Assembly (NCBI RefSeq): GCF_014647315.1
Contig: NZ_BMOY01000018.1
Coordinates: forward strand, 1-55,380
Reading direction: 5' to 3'
Origin: Paenalicyclobacillus cellulosilyticus
GTDB lineage: Bacteria; Bacillota; Bacilli; Alicyclobacillales; Alicyclobacillaceae
Length of the DNA: 55,380 nt
Shown here: positions 8,028 to 16,383 of the stretch, piece by piece
How positions within the stretch are numbered: position 1 is the stretch's first letter
Layout: each line of letters starts with the position of its first letter
Made by a program: the position numbers and the translations under genes
The notes under the pieces: generated by a model
Seen by the model: only the letters and a program-made list of their open reading frames with translations
The model's database searches: none
Told to the model about the DNA's origin: nothing

Positions 8028-8624
8028 CTAGCGGGCGGAATGCGCCATGGACGCGATGGACTTGGGGAGGATGTAGATGTTCGCGGTCAGACGCTTGTCG
8101 GCCGCGGAATAGCTGACCATGCGCACCCCGTACGGCCGCTGCGGCCGCGCGGAGAAGCGCAGGACGAGTTGGCTGCCCGGATCGTCCACGCGGATCCAAT
8201 CCGGCCAGGGAAGATGCCGGAAGATGACCATGAGGAGGGACGTGGGAATGGGGACGTGCCCCATCTCCGCCCCCTGGACCTGGAGAACCAGGTCGCCGCC
8301 GGCGATGCGGGGTGAGAAGGTGAGGTCAAACGGCACGACGCGATCCGCCAGCTTCACGCCGAGGGACACATCCCAGTTGGAGGCAAAGTGCACCCGGGCG
8401 TAGGAGAGCACCTTGCGCATGTCCGGTTGCTGCGCGAGGGCGTACTCCAAATAGGCGTTGATGGCGTCGTCGCCCACCGCCACCTGGACGGCGGCCGCCC
8501 CTGCCGGGACCGGGCGCCCGGGCGGCGGGGCGGACTGCGGCGGCAACAAGTCAAGCCACAGCCCGATGGCCGCCACGATGAGGAGGTTGATGGACAACAG
8601 CCCGAGGAAGGCGCGCTTCCACAC
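8028..8624 (-). CDS. YpmS-like (DUF2140) membrane-anchored protein
   Basis: This 198-residue protein has one N-terminal membrane anchor (FLGLLSINLLIVAAIGLWLDLL, here split as residues about 6-27), followed by a proline-rich stretch and an extracytoplasmic domain. The domain pattern (INAYLEYAL near the start, then a beta-rich region with VSLGVKLADRVVPFDLTFSP, and ending with ADKRLTANIYILPKSI) resembles the YpmS family of Bacillus, whose function is not established. The start is the GTG at 8624, preceded by AAAGGAGCACC. An upstream extension in the same frame is rejected as it lacks a start with a ribosome site. It lies 64 bp upstream of the germination operon on the same strand and divergent from the YgzB-like gene. 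Confidence 0.7.
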   Translation of the reverse strand: MWKRAFLGLLSINLLIVAAIGLWLDLLPPQSAPPPGRPVPAGAAAVQVAVGDDAINAYLEYALAQQPDMRKVLSYARVHFASNWDVSLGVKLADRVVPFDLTFSPRIAGGDLVLQVQGAEMGHVPIPTSLLMVIFRHLPWPDWIRVDDPGSQLVLRFSARPQRPYGVRMVSYSAADKRLTANIYILPKSIASMAHSAR

Positions 8625-8694
8625 GGCACGGTGCTCCTTTCGGGCGGCCGTCCCCGGCTCGTCTGGACGGGCGCCTGGCGTTGAATTACCATAA

Positions 8695-8719
8695 ATGCAT
8701 GAACACAACATGCATGAAC
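8695..8719. repeat. direct repeat ATGCATGAAC in divergent promoter region
   Basis: The 10-mer ATGCATGAAC occurs at 8695-8704 and 8710-8719, with a 15-bp period, between the divergent YpmS-like and YgzB-like genes. It may be an operator or just promoter sequence; no regulator can be named. Confidence 0.5.
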
Positions 8720-8778
8720 CCGGCCTGCAACCACGTGCACACCGCGGGCGACAGAGACGACAGGTGGGATGCGACAGG

Positions 8779-9114
8779 ATGAACGCCAACCGCTGGCGCA
8801 ACGGGGCGCTGGTGTTGATGTTCGCAGGTTTCTTCACGATGTACGGCGGCGTCTACAAACTCCAGTGGATGCCGTTTCTGCTCGTCCTCGGCAGCCTCGG
8901 CGTCTTGGCCGGCATCCTCATCTACTTTCGGTTCGGACCGGTCAACCCCCGGCTGCGGACGATGGACTGCCCGCGCTGCGGCGAGCGCATACGCCTGGCG
9001 GGCGAACGGGACGCCTGCCCGCACTGCCGCCTCGCATTGTACCGGACGGCGGCGGGGACGTACGAGCCGCATGTGCCACCGGATGCACCGCAGGGCTCGC
9101 CGCGCGAAGGATGA
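8779..9114 (+). CDS. ygzB: YgzB-like (DUF2614) membrane zinc-ribbon protein
   Basis: This 111-residue protein has two membrane helices (about residues 7-23, ALVLMFAGFFTMYGGVY, and 27-48) and a cytoplasmic zinc ribbon with two CxxC pairs: MDCPRCGERIRL and DACPHCRLAL. Size, topology and zinc-ribbon order match the Bacillus YgzB/DUF2614 family, which has no assigned function. The ATG at 8779 is chosen over an earlier in-frame ATG at 8695, because AGGTGGG precedes it and the extra upstream residues are not hydrophobic or conserved-looking. The gene converges on nth, with 55 bp between them. Confidence 0.82.
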   Translation: MNANRWRNGALVLMFAGFFTMYGGVYKLQWMPFLLVLGSLGVLAGILIYFRFGPVNPRLRTMDCPRCGERIRLAGERDACPHCRLALYRTAAGTYEPHVPPDAPQGSPREG

Positions 9115-9169
9115 AACCCGTGCGTCCGTGGCACTGGGCCGCGCCTGCGCGCGCCGGGCCGGGCAAGGG

Positions 9170-9976
9170 TCATGACGGCCCCTTGGCTTGCGCGCGGCGA
9201 GACGGTTTGCGAGACGGTTTGTGATCTTGCGCCGCGCGGCGGGCCTCGCCGCGCTTGCCTCTTTGCGGTCCGGTCTGTGCGGACGCTGTTTGCGCCGCGG
9301 TTTCCGGGAAGACCTTCTCGCGTAATTTGCCGTCCTGCTGCAAGACCTGATAGAACTGACAGAACGACTGCACCGGGCAGATGTGGCACTTCGGATTGCG
9401 CGCACTGCACACCTGCCGGCCGTGGTGGATCAGCCAGTGATGGGCCTGGGACCACAGCCGCTGCGGGATGCGCTGGCAGATTTGCCGCTCGGTGATCTCC
9501 GGATTCATGCTGTTGGCGAGGCCGAGCCGGTTCGCCACCCGCTGCACGTGCGTGTCGACTGCCAGCGCCGGCACGCCGAACGCGTTCGACACGACCACGT
9601 TGGCCGTCTTGCGGCCCACGCCCGGCAACTGCACCAGTTCCTCCTGGGTGCGCGGCACCTCGCCGCCAAACCGTTCGAGGATCATCCGGCTCGCCGCGAT
9701 GATGTTCTCCGATTTGGCGCGCCAGAGCCCGAGCTCCTTGATGTCGTCGTGCAGGTCTTCCGGGCGCAGCCGCGCGTAGTCCTCCGGTCCCTTGTATTTT
9801 TGGAACAAGCGAGCGGTCACCTGGTTGACGCGGGCATCGGTGCTCTGCGCGGACAGCATCGTCGCGACGAGCAGCTCAAACGGGTTGCTGAAGTGAAGCG
9901 CGCACTTGGCGTCCGGATACGCCTCGGCCAGCTTGACCAACATCCGGCGCGCATTGGCGCGCGACATGAGCGCCAT
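9170..9976 (-). CDS. nth: endonuclease III (base-excision repair glycosylase/lyase)
   Basis: This enzyme removes oxidised pyrimidines from DNA and cuts the abasic site by beta-elimination. The 268-residue protein has the helix-hairpin-helix LPGVGRKTANVV with the catalytic lysine K123, the catalytic aspartate D141 in VDTHV, and a 4Fe-4S cluster motif C190-X6-C197-X2-C200-X5-C206. Beyond residue about 220 there is a basic, low-complexity tail (KRGEARRAAQDHKPSRKPSR) absent from most homologues, which may aid DNA binding. The start ATG at 9976 has GAGGGAG 8 nt upstream and lies just after the stop of the nucleotidase gene, so the two are probably co-transcribed. A second ATG, three codons in, cannot be excluded. 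Confidence 0.96.
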   Translation of the reverse strand: MALMSRANARRMLVKLAEAYPDAKCALHFSNPFELLVATMLSAQSTDARVNQVTARLFQKYKGPEDYARLRPEDLHDDIKELGLWRAKSENIIAASRMILERFGGEVPRTQEELVQLPGVGRKTANVVVSNAFGVPALAVDTHVQRVANRLGLANSMNPEITERQICQRIPQRLWSQAHHWLIHHGRQVCSARNPKCHICPVQSFCQFYQVLQQDGKLREKVFPETAAQTASAQTGPQRGKRGEARRAAQDHKPSRKPSRRAQAKGPS

Positions 9977-9990
9977 GAACTTTCTCCCTC

Positions 9991-11445
9991 TCACTCGGTC
10001 GCTGCCTGTCCGGTTTCAGATGGCGAGCGCATTTTGAACCGCGGCCAGAACGCCTTGCAAAGGACGTCCGGGTCCGCGAGGTGTCTCACGAGTAATTCTC
10101 GCATGAGCGGCGCCTCGAATTCAACTGCATCCGCAGCGCGGAACGCTGGGAACAATCCCGCCAGCCACAGGTACTCCGGAGCGACCACCCGGTAGCGGCG
10201 ATGCGCCTCCACCGGCCTGCCCCCGACGGACAGCGACGCCAGCACGGTTTGTCCGTCCGCCGTCCGCCTCACCTCGGCCTCTGCGTTCGCCACCGCCAGC
10301 GTGCCGACAATCGCGCCGCGAAAGCCATAGCCGATGCCCGGGCGGTGGTAATACGCAGGTTGCAGCGACAGTTCCACGGTCTGCCAGAGCTGCTCGCCCG
10401 TCATCGTCAACCGCACCGGCCGCGTCGGCGTGGTGCAGGCGCCGTGGATGTGGCGCAGGGTGATCCGCCCCGGCAACAGGCTCGCCGTCAAGGCTCCGCT
10501 GTGCACCAGCGCCACGTCGCACGGATACACCCGCGCGAGGATCTCGGCCAGCGCATTGGCGAACGGCGACTCCGCATCATAGCGGACGGGCAGAGGACGA
10601 TGCAGCGTGAGCACCTCCTCTGCGAGGCGGGCCTCGGCCTCACGCACGCAGCCTTGGTACGCCGCCAACATCTCCGCGTCGAACGGACCGTCCAGCGGCG
10701 TCGGGATGAGGCGCGTGCGTACCTCTTCCACTTTGCCGCACGCCTGGTTGAACACGAGGACGGTATGCCCGTACGCGAGGGCGTGCTTACCGGCCTGGAC
10801 GATGGCGGTCGTGCCCACCCACTCGGGCGCTTCAAGAAAATGGTGCGAGTGGGCGCCGACAATCACGTCGATCCCCGCCACCTCGGCCGCCAATTGCCGG
10901 TCCGCCCGCAGGCCGAGGTGGGACAGCGCCACCACCAGGTCGCAGCCGTGCTCGCGCAGGCGGCGGACAGCGGCCTGCGCGGCGGCGACCGGATCGGACA
11001 CCTCGATGCCGAGGACGCGGTACGGCAGCTCGAAGTTGGAAGTCACCCCGAAAACCCCTATCCGGAGCCCCGCCCGCCGGAACACCTGATGATCCCTGAA
11101 CCCAGGCACCCGGCGGCCTCGCCAGCGCAGGTTGGTGCCAAACACCACCGTCCGGGCCCGTGCAGCCAAACGGGGCCATACGGGCGCCGGCACGGTCAGC
11201 CCTTCGTTGTTGCCGAACACCCAACCGTCGACGCCGAGCGCGGCCAAGAGCGCGGCGTTCACCATCCCGAGCGTGCCTTCCGTCTCAGGGCGGACGCGAT
11301 CCAGCACGTCGCCGACGTCGAACGTCAACACCGGCTCCCCGCCTGCCGTCAATGCGCTGCGCAACCGGCGCAAAGACGCGCCGAGGCGCATGTGGTTCTC
11401 GAGTGCGCTGTGCACGTCGTTCACGTGCAAGAGGTGGATGAGCAC
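9991..11445 (-). CDS. metallophosphoesterase/5'-nucleotidase family protein (YunD-like)
   Basis: This 484-residue protein has an N-terminal calcineurin-type metallophosphoesterase domain and a C-terminal 5'-nucleotidase domain. Metal-binding motifs are visible in order: HVNDVHS, FDVGDVLD, FGNNEG (in place of the usual GNHE), LSHLG and VGAHSHH. The GNNEG motif, with Asn where many homologues have His, is characteristic of the YunD-type proteins of Firmicutes. There is no signal peptide, so it probably acts in the cytoplasm; the substrate is unknown, though YunD-like proteins are annotated as nucleotidases. The GTG at 11445 is preceded by GTGAGGTGAGG. It sits 4 bp after mrfB on the same strand and may be co-transcribed. 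Confidence 0.82.
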   Translation of the reverse strand: MLIHLLHVNDVHSALENHMRLGASLRRLRSALTAGGEPVLTFDVGDVLDRVRPETEGTLGMVNAALLAALGVDGWVFGNNEGLTVPAPVWPRLAARARTVVFGTNLRWRGRRVPGFRDHQVFRRAGLRIGVFGVTSNFELPYRVLGIEVSDPVAAAQAAVRRLREHGCDLVVALSHLGLRADRQLAAEVAGIDVIVGAHSHHFLEAPEWVGTTAIVQAGKHALAYGHTVLVFNQACGKVEEVRTRLIPTPLDGPFDAEMLAAYQGCVREAEARLAEEVLTLHRPLPVRYDAESPFANALAEILARVYPCDVALVHSGALTASLLPGRITLRHIHGACTTPTRPVRLTMTGEQLWQTVELSLQPAYYHRPGIGYGFRGAIVGTLAVANAEAEVRRTADGQTVLASLSVGGRPVEAHRRYRVVAPEYLWLAGLFPAFRAADAVEFEAPLMRELLVRHLADPDVLCKAFWPRFKMRSPSETGQAATE

Positions 11446-11449
11446 AGCC

Positions 11450-12817
11450 TCACCTCACGGATGGAACTGAATGGAGCATGTCCGGCGCAGCCGCCAGTTT
11501 GCGCTCGATGCGCGCCAAGCGGTGGCGCAACTCGTCCACCGCGGAGCGGTCGTGGCGGGCCGCCGCCCGTTCCAGCGCCAGGGCGGTCCAGCGGCGGGCG
11601 GCGGCGAGATCGCGGGCGTGGTGCTCCGCGAACTTGGCCAACTCCACCAGCGGCGCCACCGTCCACGGGTGGCGATCCGCCATCTCCGCCCACACGGCAC
11701 ACGCGGCGGACCACTGCCCTTGCCGTTTGAAGTACAGGCTGGCCAGCCAGCGCACGCGCCAATCCGCATCCGGCGCATGGACGGCCGCACGGTAACAACG
11801 GTCCGCAACCTCGTGCTCCCGCCACTCGGCATGCCATGCGCCCAAGGCGGCGTATCCGTGCGCCCCGTCCGGCGGCTGCTCGCCGGTGTACAGACGGGCC
11901 AGCACGGCCGCAAGCCCGGCGAGGGCGCACAGATCTGCCGCGTTGTGGGCCAACACCGGTTCCAGGTCTTCCGCCCGCGGCGCGGTGAGGAACGCAAAGT
12001 AGCGGGCAGGCGCCTCCCGCCCGGGGAGATCACCCTGGCGCGTGAGCCCGAGCACGTGCGTCTCGAGCCGGCCGAGCGACACCTTCTCCAGTTGCTTCCG
12101 CCACAGCCGCCGGCAAGGGTGCATCAAGTCAGCCTGCAAGGGTTCTCCGGCGAAATCCATGCGGTACAGGCGCAGGCGGCTCTGCAGGAGCGGCCAGTCG
12201 AACGCTTTGCCGTTGAACGTCATCACCACCGCGCCGGGCGCACAGAGCCGTTCCCGCACCGCCTGGAGCACCGCCGGCTCCTCCGCGTAATCGGCGACCA
12301 GCCACTGCTCCATCACCCACTCATCTTCCGCCAGGTACCCCACACCGTGCAAAAACGGGAACGTGCCCGCGCCCGTCCCGAGGCCGGTGGACTCCGTGTC
12401 GTAAAAGAACACGTCCTCCGGCCGGCCGGACCACGCGCCCACCCGCGCGGCCGCCTGCACCACTTTCACCAGCCCCGGGTGGTCCACCTCGCCGAGGCGG
12501 ACACAGCCGTGGGCAGTGAGCCGGTCGCAGCGCAGGCGGCGCACCCAGTACCATCCCGCCGCGCCCTGTTCACGCACGAAGCCGAGGGCACGCAGCACCG
12601 CCGCGGCATCCGGCGCACCGGGCTTTGCGTCCTTGCCGTGGGCGGCATCCGCAAGGGCGGCAGCGGCCGCATCCGGCACGTGGGTTGTGCCCGCGCCGCC
12701 CGCCGGGCCCGCCGCGGTCCCGGCAGGATGAGCTGGATGATCCGGTGCGCCGGACCCGCCCGCGCGGCGCACCGACGCCTCCAGCCGCTGCAGCCGCTCC
12801 CAGAGCGATCTCGCCAT
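11450..12817 (-). CDS. mrfB: MrfB/YprB-type DEDD exonuclease
   Basis: This 455-residue protein carries a ribonuclease H-like 3'-5' exonuclease domain of the YprB family and C-terminal TPR-like helices (from about residue 325). The catalytic acidic residues are visible: D140 and E142 in FYDTESTGLG, the aspartate in FNGKAFDW, and the aspartate in HNAADLCALA. In Bacillus subtilis MrfB works with the helicase MrfA to remove mitomycin C adducts independently of UvrABC. The gene starts 3 nt after the mrfA stop, so the pair is a unit. Residues 20-75 are an Ala/Gly/Pro-rich stretch not required by the family. Confidence 0.92.
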   Translation of the reverse strand: MARSLWERLQRLEASVRRAGGSGAPDHPAHPAGTAAGPAGGAGTTHVPDAAAAALADAAHGKDAKPGAPDAAAVLRALGFVREQGAAGWYWVRRLRCDRLTAHGCVRLGEVDHPGLVKVVQAAARVGAWSGRPEDVFFYDTESTGLGTGAGTFPFLHGVGYLAEDEWVMEQWLVADYAEEPAVLQAVRERLCAPGAVVMTFNGKAFDWPLLQSRLRLYRMDFAGEPLQADLMHPCRRLWRKQLEKVSLGRLETHVLGLTRQGDLPGREAPARYFAFLTAPRAEDLEPVLAHNAADLCALAGLAAVLARLYTGEQPPDGAHGYAALGAWHAEWREHEVADRCYRAAVHAPDADWRVRWLASLYFKRQGQWSAACAVWAEMADRHPWTVAPLVELAKFAEHHARDLAAARRWTALALERAAARHDRSAVDELRHRLARIERKLAAAPDMLHSVPSVR

Positions 12818-12820
12818 CCC

Positions 12821-15109
12821 TCACACCTCCACCGTCGTCCCTGCATCCGCCACCGTCGCGAGCAACTCCGCCACCCACGCCTTGGCGCCTTCGCCCGCCA
12901 CGTGCGGACCGATGCACGAGGGGCAACCCGCATGGCACGGGCATCCGGCCACCATGTCGCGCGCGGTGGCGAACACCTCCCGGCTCGCACGGTAGACGCG
13001 CTCGGCCAGGCCGACGCCGCCCGGATAGGCGTCGTACAGGTACACCGTCGGCAACCCGTACAAGACGTCGCGGACCTCGATGGCGGTGTGCAGGTCCGTC
13101 GGTGCGCACATGCAGTACAGGCTCGCGGCCTGGCGCAACACGTGCGCCGCGCCGAGCAGCGCGCTCTCCCACTCTGTCCGCGACCACGGCCGCAAAGAGA
13201 GCGGCCAGGAGCACCAGAACCCCATGGTGTGCAGTTCCACCTCGGGCAGGTGGATCTTGCCCCAGCCCAGGTTTTCGTGCGTATCGAATTTGATCTTTTT
13301 GAACAAGGTCGGCACCGCGTTGACCATCACTTCACCGTATCGCCGATCCGGCGCCGCCCCGCCGCCCGGCTCCTCCGCCAACACGTCGAGCACCGCCAGG
13401 CGCACCGCCAGTTCCGCATCCGTGTAGTAGTCGGCCTCCACCGGGGTGACGAACGCCTTGCCGTTTTCCCAATCGAGCTTCTCCACCTGATAGGAACGTC
13501 CCTGGTGGAGGTAGATGGCCTCCTCATGCAGCATGGTCAAGGCGCTGAAACGGTCCATCTCCCCGATGACCTGCGGCCGCGCCCCGTGCACATCCACAAT
13601 CACCACGTTGTCCTGCGCCGCGCTGCGCAGCGACACCGCGTGGCTCGGCAGCGCGTCGGCCATCCAATGGTAGCGCCCGTCGCCGCCCCGGTGCAGCACC
13701 CGCTGACTGGCCAGGTACTCGAGCAGCTCGGCGGTCGTCTCCACCCCGAACGTTTCCTCGGCCGCAAACGGCAGCTCGTACGCGGCACACTTGAGGTGGT
13801 CCATGAGGATGAGCAGGTTGTCCGGATGCAGGCGGGCCGCCTCCGGCGACGCGGACAACAGGCTGTCCGGGTGGTTGGCGAGGTACTGGTCGACCGCGGA
13901 GGCATTGGCGATGAACAGCGCCAACGCCAACCCGTGCCGGCGGCCGGCGCGGCCGAACTGCTGGCGGAGAGAGGCGATGCTGCCCGGGAAACCGACGGCG
14001 ATGGCGGCGTCGAGCGATCCGATGTCCACCCCGAGCTCGAGGGCGTTGGTGCTGACCACGCCGAGGATGCGGCCGTCGCGCAGCGCACGCTCAATCTGGC
14101 GCCGCTCCCCGGGCAGATAGCCGCCCCGGTAGCCCGTGATGCGGCCGCGCAGCGCTTCCGGCGCGTCCTGCTGCCAGTAGCGGGCCAACAGCTCCACCTG
14201 GTTCCGCGTCTTCACAAACGCGATGGTCGCGATCCGTTCCCGCAACAGCCTGCCGCCGAGGCGGCGCGCTTCCTGGAGCGCGGAGCGGCGCACGCCCAGC
14301 TGCGGGTGCACCACCGGCGGATTGTAGAGCACGACGTGCCGCTCCCCGCGCGGTGCGCCCGACTCGGCGATGACCGCCGCCCCGCGCCCGGTAAGCGACC
14401 GCGCCAAGTCCTCCGGATTGGCGACCGTGGCGGAACTGAGAATGAACTGCGGCCGCGCGCCGTAATGGGCACACACGCGCAGCAGCCGTCGGATGACGTT
14501 GGCGACATGGCTCCCGAACACCCCGCGGTACAGGTGGGCTTCGTCGATCACGATGTACCGCAGGCCCTCGAACAGCCGCAGCCACTTCGTGTGGTGCGGC
14601 AGGATGGCCGCGTGGAGCATATCCGGGTTGGTGACCACGATGTGGCCGGCTTCCCGGATCTTCTGGCGGGCGTGGAGCGGCGTGTCGCCGTCGTAGGTGA
14701 ACGTATGCACCCGCGTGCGCAGGTGGCCGGCGAGATCGCCGAGCTCCGCCACCTGGTCCTGCGACAGCGCTTTGGTGGGAAACAAGTACAGGGCACGCAC
14801 CGACGGGTCTTTGCAGATGGCGTCCAGCACCGGCAGGTTGTAACACAACGTCTTGCCGCTCGCCGTCGGCGTGACCACCATCACATCCTGTCCGGCGTGG
14901 ACCCGCGCGGCCGCTTCCTCCTGGTGGCTGTAGAGGGCTTGGATGCCGCGCGCCAAGAGCGCGGCGGCCAACTCGGGATGCAGCCAACCGGGCAGCGGGC
15001 GCCAGACGGCCGGCCGCGCCGGCTCCACGTGCCACGCAGCCACCTGCGCCATGAACTCCGGCGTCCGTCGCCATTCGTCGAGCAACATCGAGAGTTCCAT
15101 CTCATCCAC
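12821..15109 (-). CDS. mrfA: MrfA/YprA DEAH-box helicase (mitomycin repair)
   Basis: This 762-residue superfamily 2 DNA helicase of the Hrq1-like YprA family has the Walker A motif TPTASGKT (80-87), the DEAH box (189-192), a SAT-type motif III (LSSATVANPEDL) and an arginine-finger motif VI (QQFGRAGRRHG). The C-terminal DUF1998-type zinc site is C723, C725, C729 and C732 in CPCHAGCPSC. MrfA and MrfB together repair mitomycin C lesions in Bacillus. The GTG start at 15109 has GAGGG upstream; an internal ATG at 15100 is an alternative. The gene diverges from rsfA. No LexA box is visible in the 150-bp divergent region. Confidence 0.95.
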   Translation of the reverse strand: MDEMELSMLLDEWRRTPEFMAQVAAWHVEPARPAVWRPLPGWLHPELAAALLARGIQALYSHQEEAAARVHAGQDVMVVTPTASGKTLCYNLPVLDAICKDPSVRALYLFPTKALSQDQVAELGDLAGHLRTRVHTFTYDGDTPLHARQKIREAGHIVVTNPDMLHAAILPHHTKWLRLFEGLRYIVIDEAHLYRGVFGSHVANVIRRLLRVCAHYGARPQFILSSATVANPEDLARSLTGRGAAVIAESGAPRGERHVVLYNPPVVHPQLGVRRSALQEARRLGGRLLRERIATIAFVKTRNQVELLARYWQQDAPEALRGRITGYRGGYLPGERRQIERALRDGRILGVVSTNALELGVDIGSLDAAIAVGFPGSIASLRQQFGRAGRRHGLALALFIANASAVDQYLANHPDSLLSASPEAARLHPDNLLILMDHLKCAAYELPFAAEETFGVETTAELLEYLASQRVLHRGGDGRYHWMADALPSHAVSLRSAAQDNVVIVDVHGARPQVIGEMDRFSALTMLHEEAIYLHQGRSYQVEKLDWENGKAFVTPVEADYYTDAELAVRLAVLDVLAEEPGGGAAPDRRYGEVMVNAVPTLFKKIKFDTHENLGWGKIHLPEVELHTMGFWCSWPLSLRPWSRTEWESALLGAAHVLRQAASLYCMCAPTDLHTAIEVRDVLYGLPTVYLYDAYPGGVGLAERVYRASREVFATARDMVAGCPCHAGCPSCIGPHVAGEGAKAWVAELLATVADAGTTVEV

Positions 15110-15195
15110 CCGCCCTCACATTCTCTACGAGACGCCCCCGTCCGCCAGTCACGAAAGCAACCAGGCGACATAGCATGGTAAAGAAGGCAAACACG

Positions 15196-15238
15196 CGAGA
15201 TTGTATGAATCTCGTACACCGTGGAGATAAAGTATAGT
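15196..15238. promoter_or_regulatory. divergent mrfA/rsfA control region with 7-bp inverted repeat
   Basis: CGAGATT at 15196-15202 and its reverse complement at 15208-15214 flank a 5-nt spacer. A TATAGT hexamer at 15233-15238 lies about 20 nt upstream of rsfA. The rsfA gene is sigma-F dependent in Bacillus; GGAGATAAAG at 15222 is only a partial match to a sigma-F -10 element, so the class of promoter remains open. The repeat could be an operator. Confidence 0.4.
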
Positions 15239-15261
15239 ACGAACCAGAGGGAGGAATGACC

Positions 15262-15834
15262 GTGCCATCCGTACAACGTTGGGTCACGCGCTCCGACGCC
15301 TGGACACCGGAAGACGATGCGCGCCTGGCTTCCTTGGTCTTGCAACACATCCGCAGCGGCAGCACCCAGCTGCGGGCGTTTGAAGAGGCGGCCAGCCAAC
15401 TCGGGCGCACCGCGGCAGCCTGCGGTTACCGCTGGAACGGTGTGGTGCGCAAACGCTACCGGGATGAAATCGAAGCCGCGAAACGGGAACGAAAGGCAGG
15501 CCAGCGGCGGGCGAACCAGACGGCGGCCGCCGGACAGGAGACCCATGCGGTGACCGTGACGACGGCCGACTCGATGAAAGACGTCATCAAATTCTTGCAG
15601 ACATTCAGCGAGCAATACCAGAACCTGCTCCAACAGGTCGAGGCGCTCGCCGCCGAAAATGCAAAGCTCCAACAGCGCGTCGAAGAGCTCACGGCCCAGT
15701 TGGCCAAGGCGCAGGAAGCGGTGCCCGCCATCACGCCGGAACAATTGGAGGAAGATTCCAAGGCCCTCTTCGCCATCATGGAGCGCGCGCGCAAGCTGCT
15801 GGAAGCCGAGGGGCCGCGGCTGCCGAACGAATGA
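15262..15834 (+). CDS. rsfA: RsfA-family prespore transcriptional regulator
   Basis: This 190-residue protein begins with a Myb/SANT-like DNA-binding domain (DAWTPEDDARLASLVLQHI, then TQLRAFEEAASQLGRT and AACGYRWNGVVRKRY), the hallmark of the RsfA family, and ends with a long coiled coil (about residues 100-165, with EALAAENAKLQQRVEELTAQL). RsfA modulates sigma-F-dependent transcription in the forespore of Bacillus. The ATG at 15256 touches the ribosome site GGGAGGA directly, so the GTG two codons later (15262), at 7-nt spacing, is chosen. The gene is single, divergent from mrfA and convergent with a DUF402 gene. Confidence 0.9.
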   Translation: MPSVQRWVTRSDAWTPEDDARLASLVLQHIRSGSTQLRAFEEAASQLGRTAAACGYRWNGVVRKRYRDEIEAAKRERKAGQRRANQTAAAGQETHAVTVTTADSMKDVIKFLQTFSEQYQNLLQQVEALAAENAKLQQRVEELTAQLAKAQEAVPAITPEQLEEDSKALFAIMERARKLLEAEGPRLPNE

Positions 15835-15851
15835 AGCTCGCGGCCGCGGCA

Positions 15852-15883
15852 ACGCAAGGCCGCCGACACGCAAGGCCGCCGAC
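15852..15883. repeat. exact 16-bp tandem duplication between convergent genes
   Basis: ACGCAAGGCCGCCGAC occurs twice in a row, in the short gap between rsfA and the DUF402 gene. It has no evident function. Confidence 0.8.
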
Positions 15884-15888
15884 CGGGT

Positions 15889-16383
15889 TCAGCTTGGGCG
15901 CGCCTCGACCCAGGCTCGCCACCGCCGCGCGGCGGCTTTGGAAAACACACCTTCCCCGGCGTTCGCCATGCGCACCAGTTCCGCCGCCGCGCGCCGCGCC
16001 TCCGTCACCCACTCCGCCGGATAGTTCGCTTGCTGCGCCGCAAACTCCTCTTCGTCCAACACCCTGACCCCGTCCGGTGCCACGTAGACGTCGAGATCGA
16101 GGTCGTGAAAGACGACGGCGGTGTGCGATGCGTCCCACACGGGCGGCGTGATCACGTTGCAATAGTACTCCTCCCCGGACGCTTTGAGCAACCGGAACAC
16201 CTGATAGAAGCACCCCGCAAAAAAGTGCGCGACGACCGGATACGGGCTCGACCAGACACGGCCGTCCGCTTCCACGACGGGCGATCCCGCCGGGATGTAG
16301 AACGACCACGGCTCATCCGTCGCCTCCACATTCGTCCACGTCCGGTGCGGTCTGCCGTCCGCGCGCAAACTGCACAACTTCAT
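15889..16383 (-). CDS. DUF402 protein, YgaC-type nucleoside tri/diphosphatase-like
   Basis: This 164-residue protein of the DUF402/FomD-like fold is related to the YgaC/Ntdp nucleotide phosphatases. Visible landmarks are YYCNVITPPVWD and the acidic metal-binding strand VVFHDLDLDVYVAPDG, followed by LDEEEFAAQQANYP. In characterised members the aspartates of this region bind a divalent cation. A second, divergent DUF402 protein lies at 23215-23730. The ATG overlaps the stop of the upstream transporter-like gene as ATGA, so the two are coupled. It is convergent with rsfA. Confidence 0.85.
   Translation of the reverse strand: MKLCSLRADGRPHRTWTNVEATDEPWSFYIPAGSPVVEADGRVWSSPYPVVAHFFAGCFYQVFRLLKASGEEYYCNVITPPVWDASHTAVVFHDLDLDVYVAPDGVRVLDEEEFAAQQANYPAEWVTEARRAAAELVRMANAGEGVFSKAAARRWRAWVEARPS

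Noticed and set aside
11471-15181. 1236-codon open frame on the plus strand
   Set aside because: It lies antisense over mrfA and mrfB, both with complete motifs; it is a frame kept open by high GC third positions.
15110-15261. LexA box for mrfA
   Set aside because: No GAAC-N4-GTTC core in the divergent region; only a CGAGATT inverted repeat is present.
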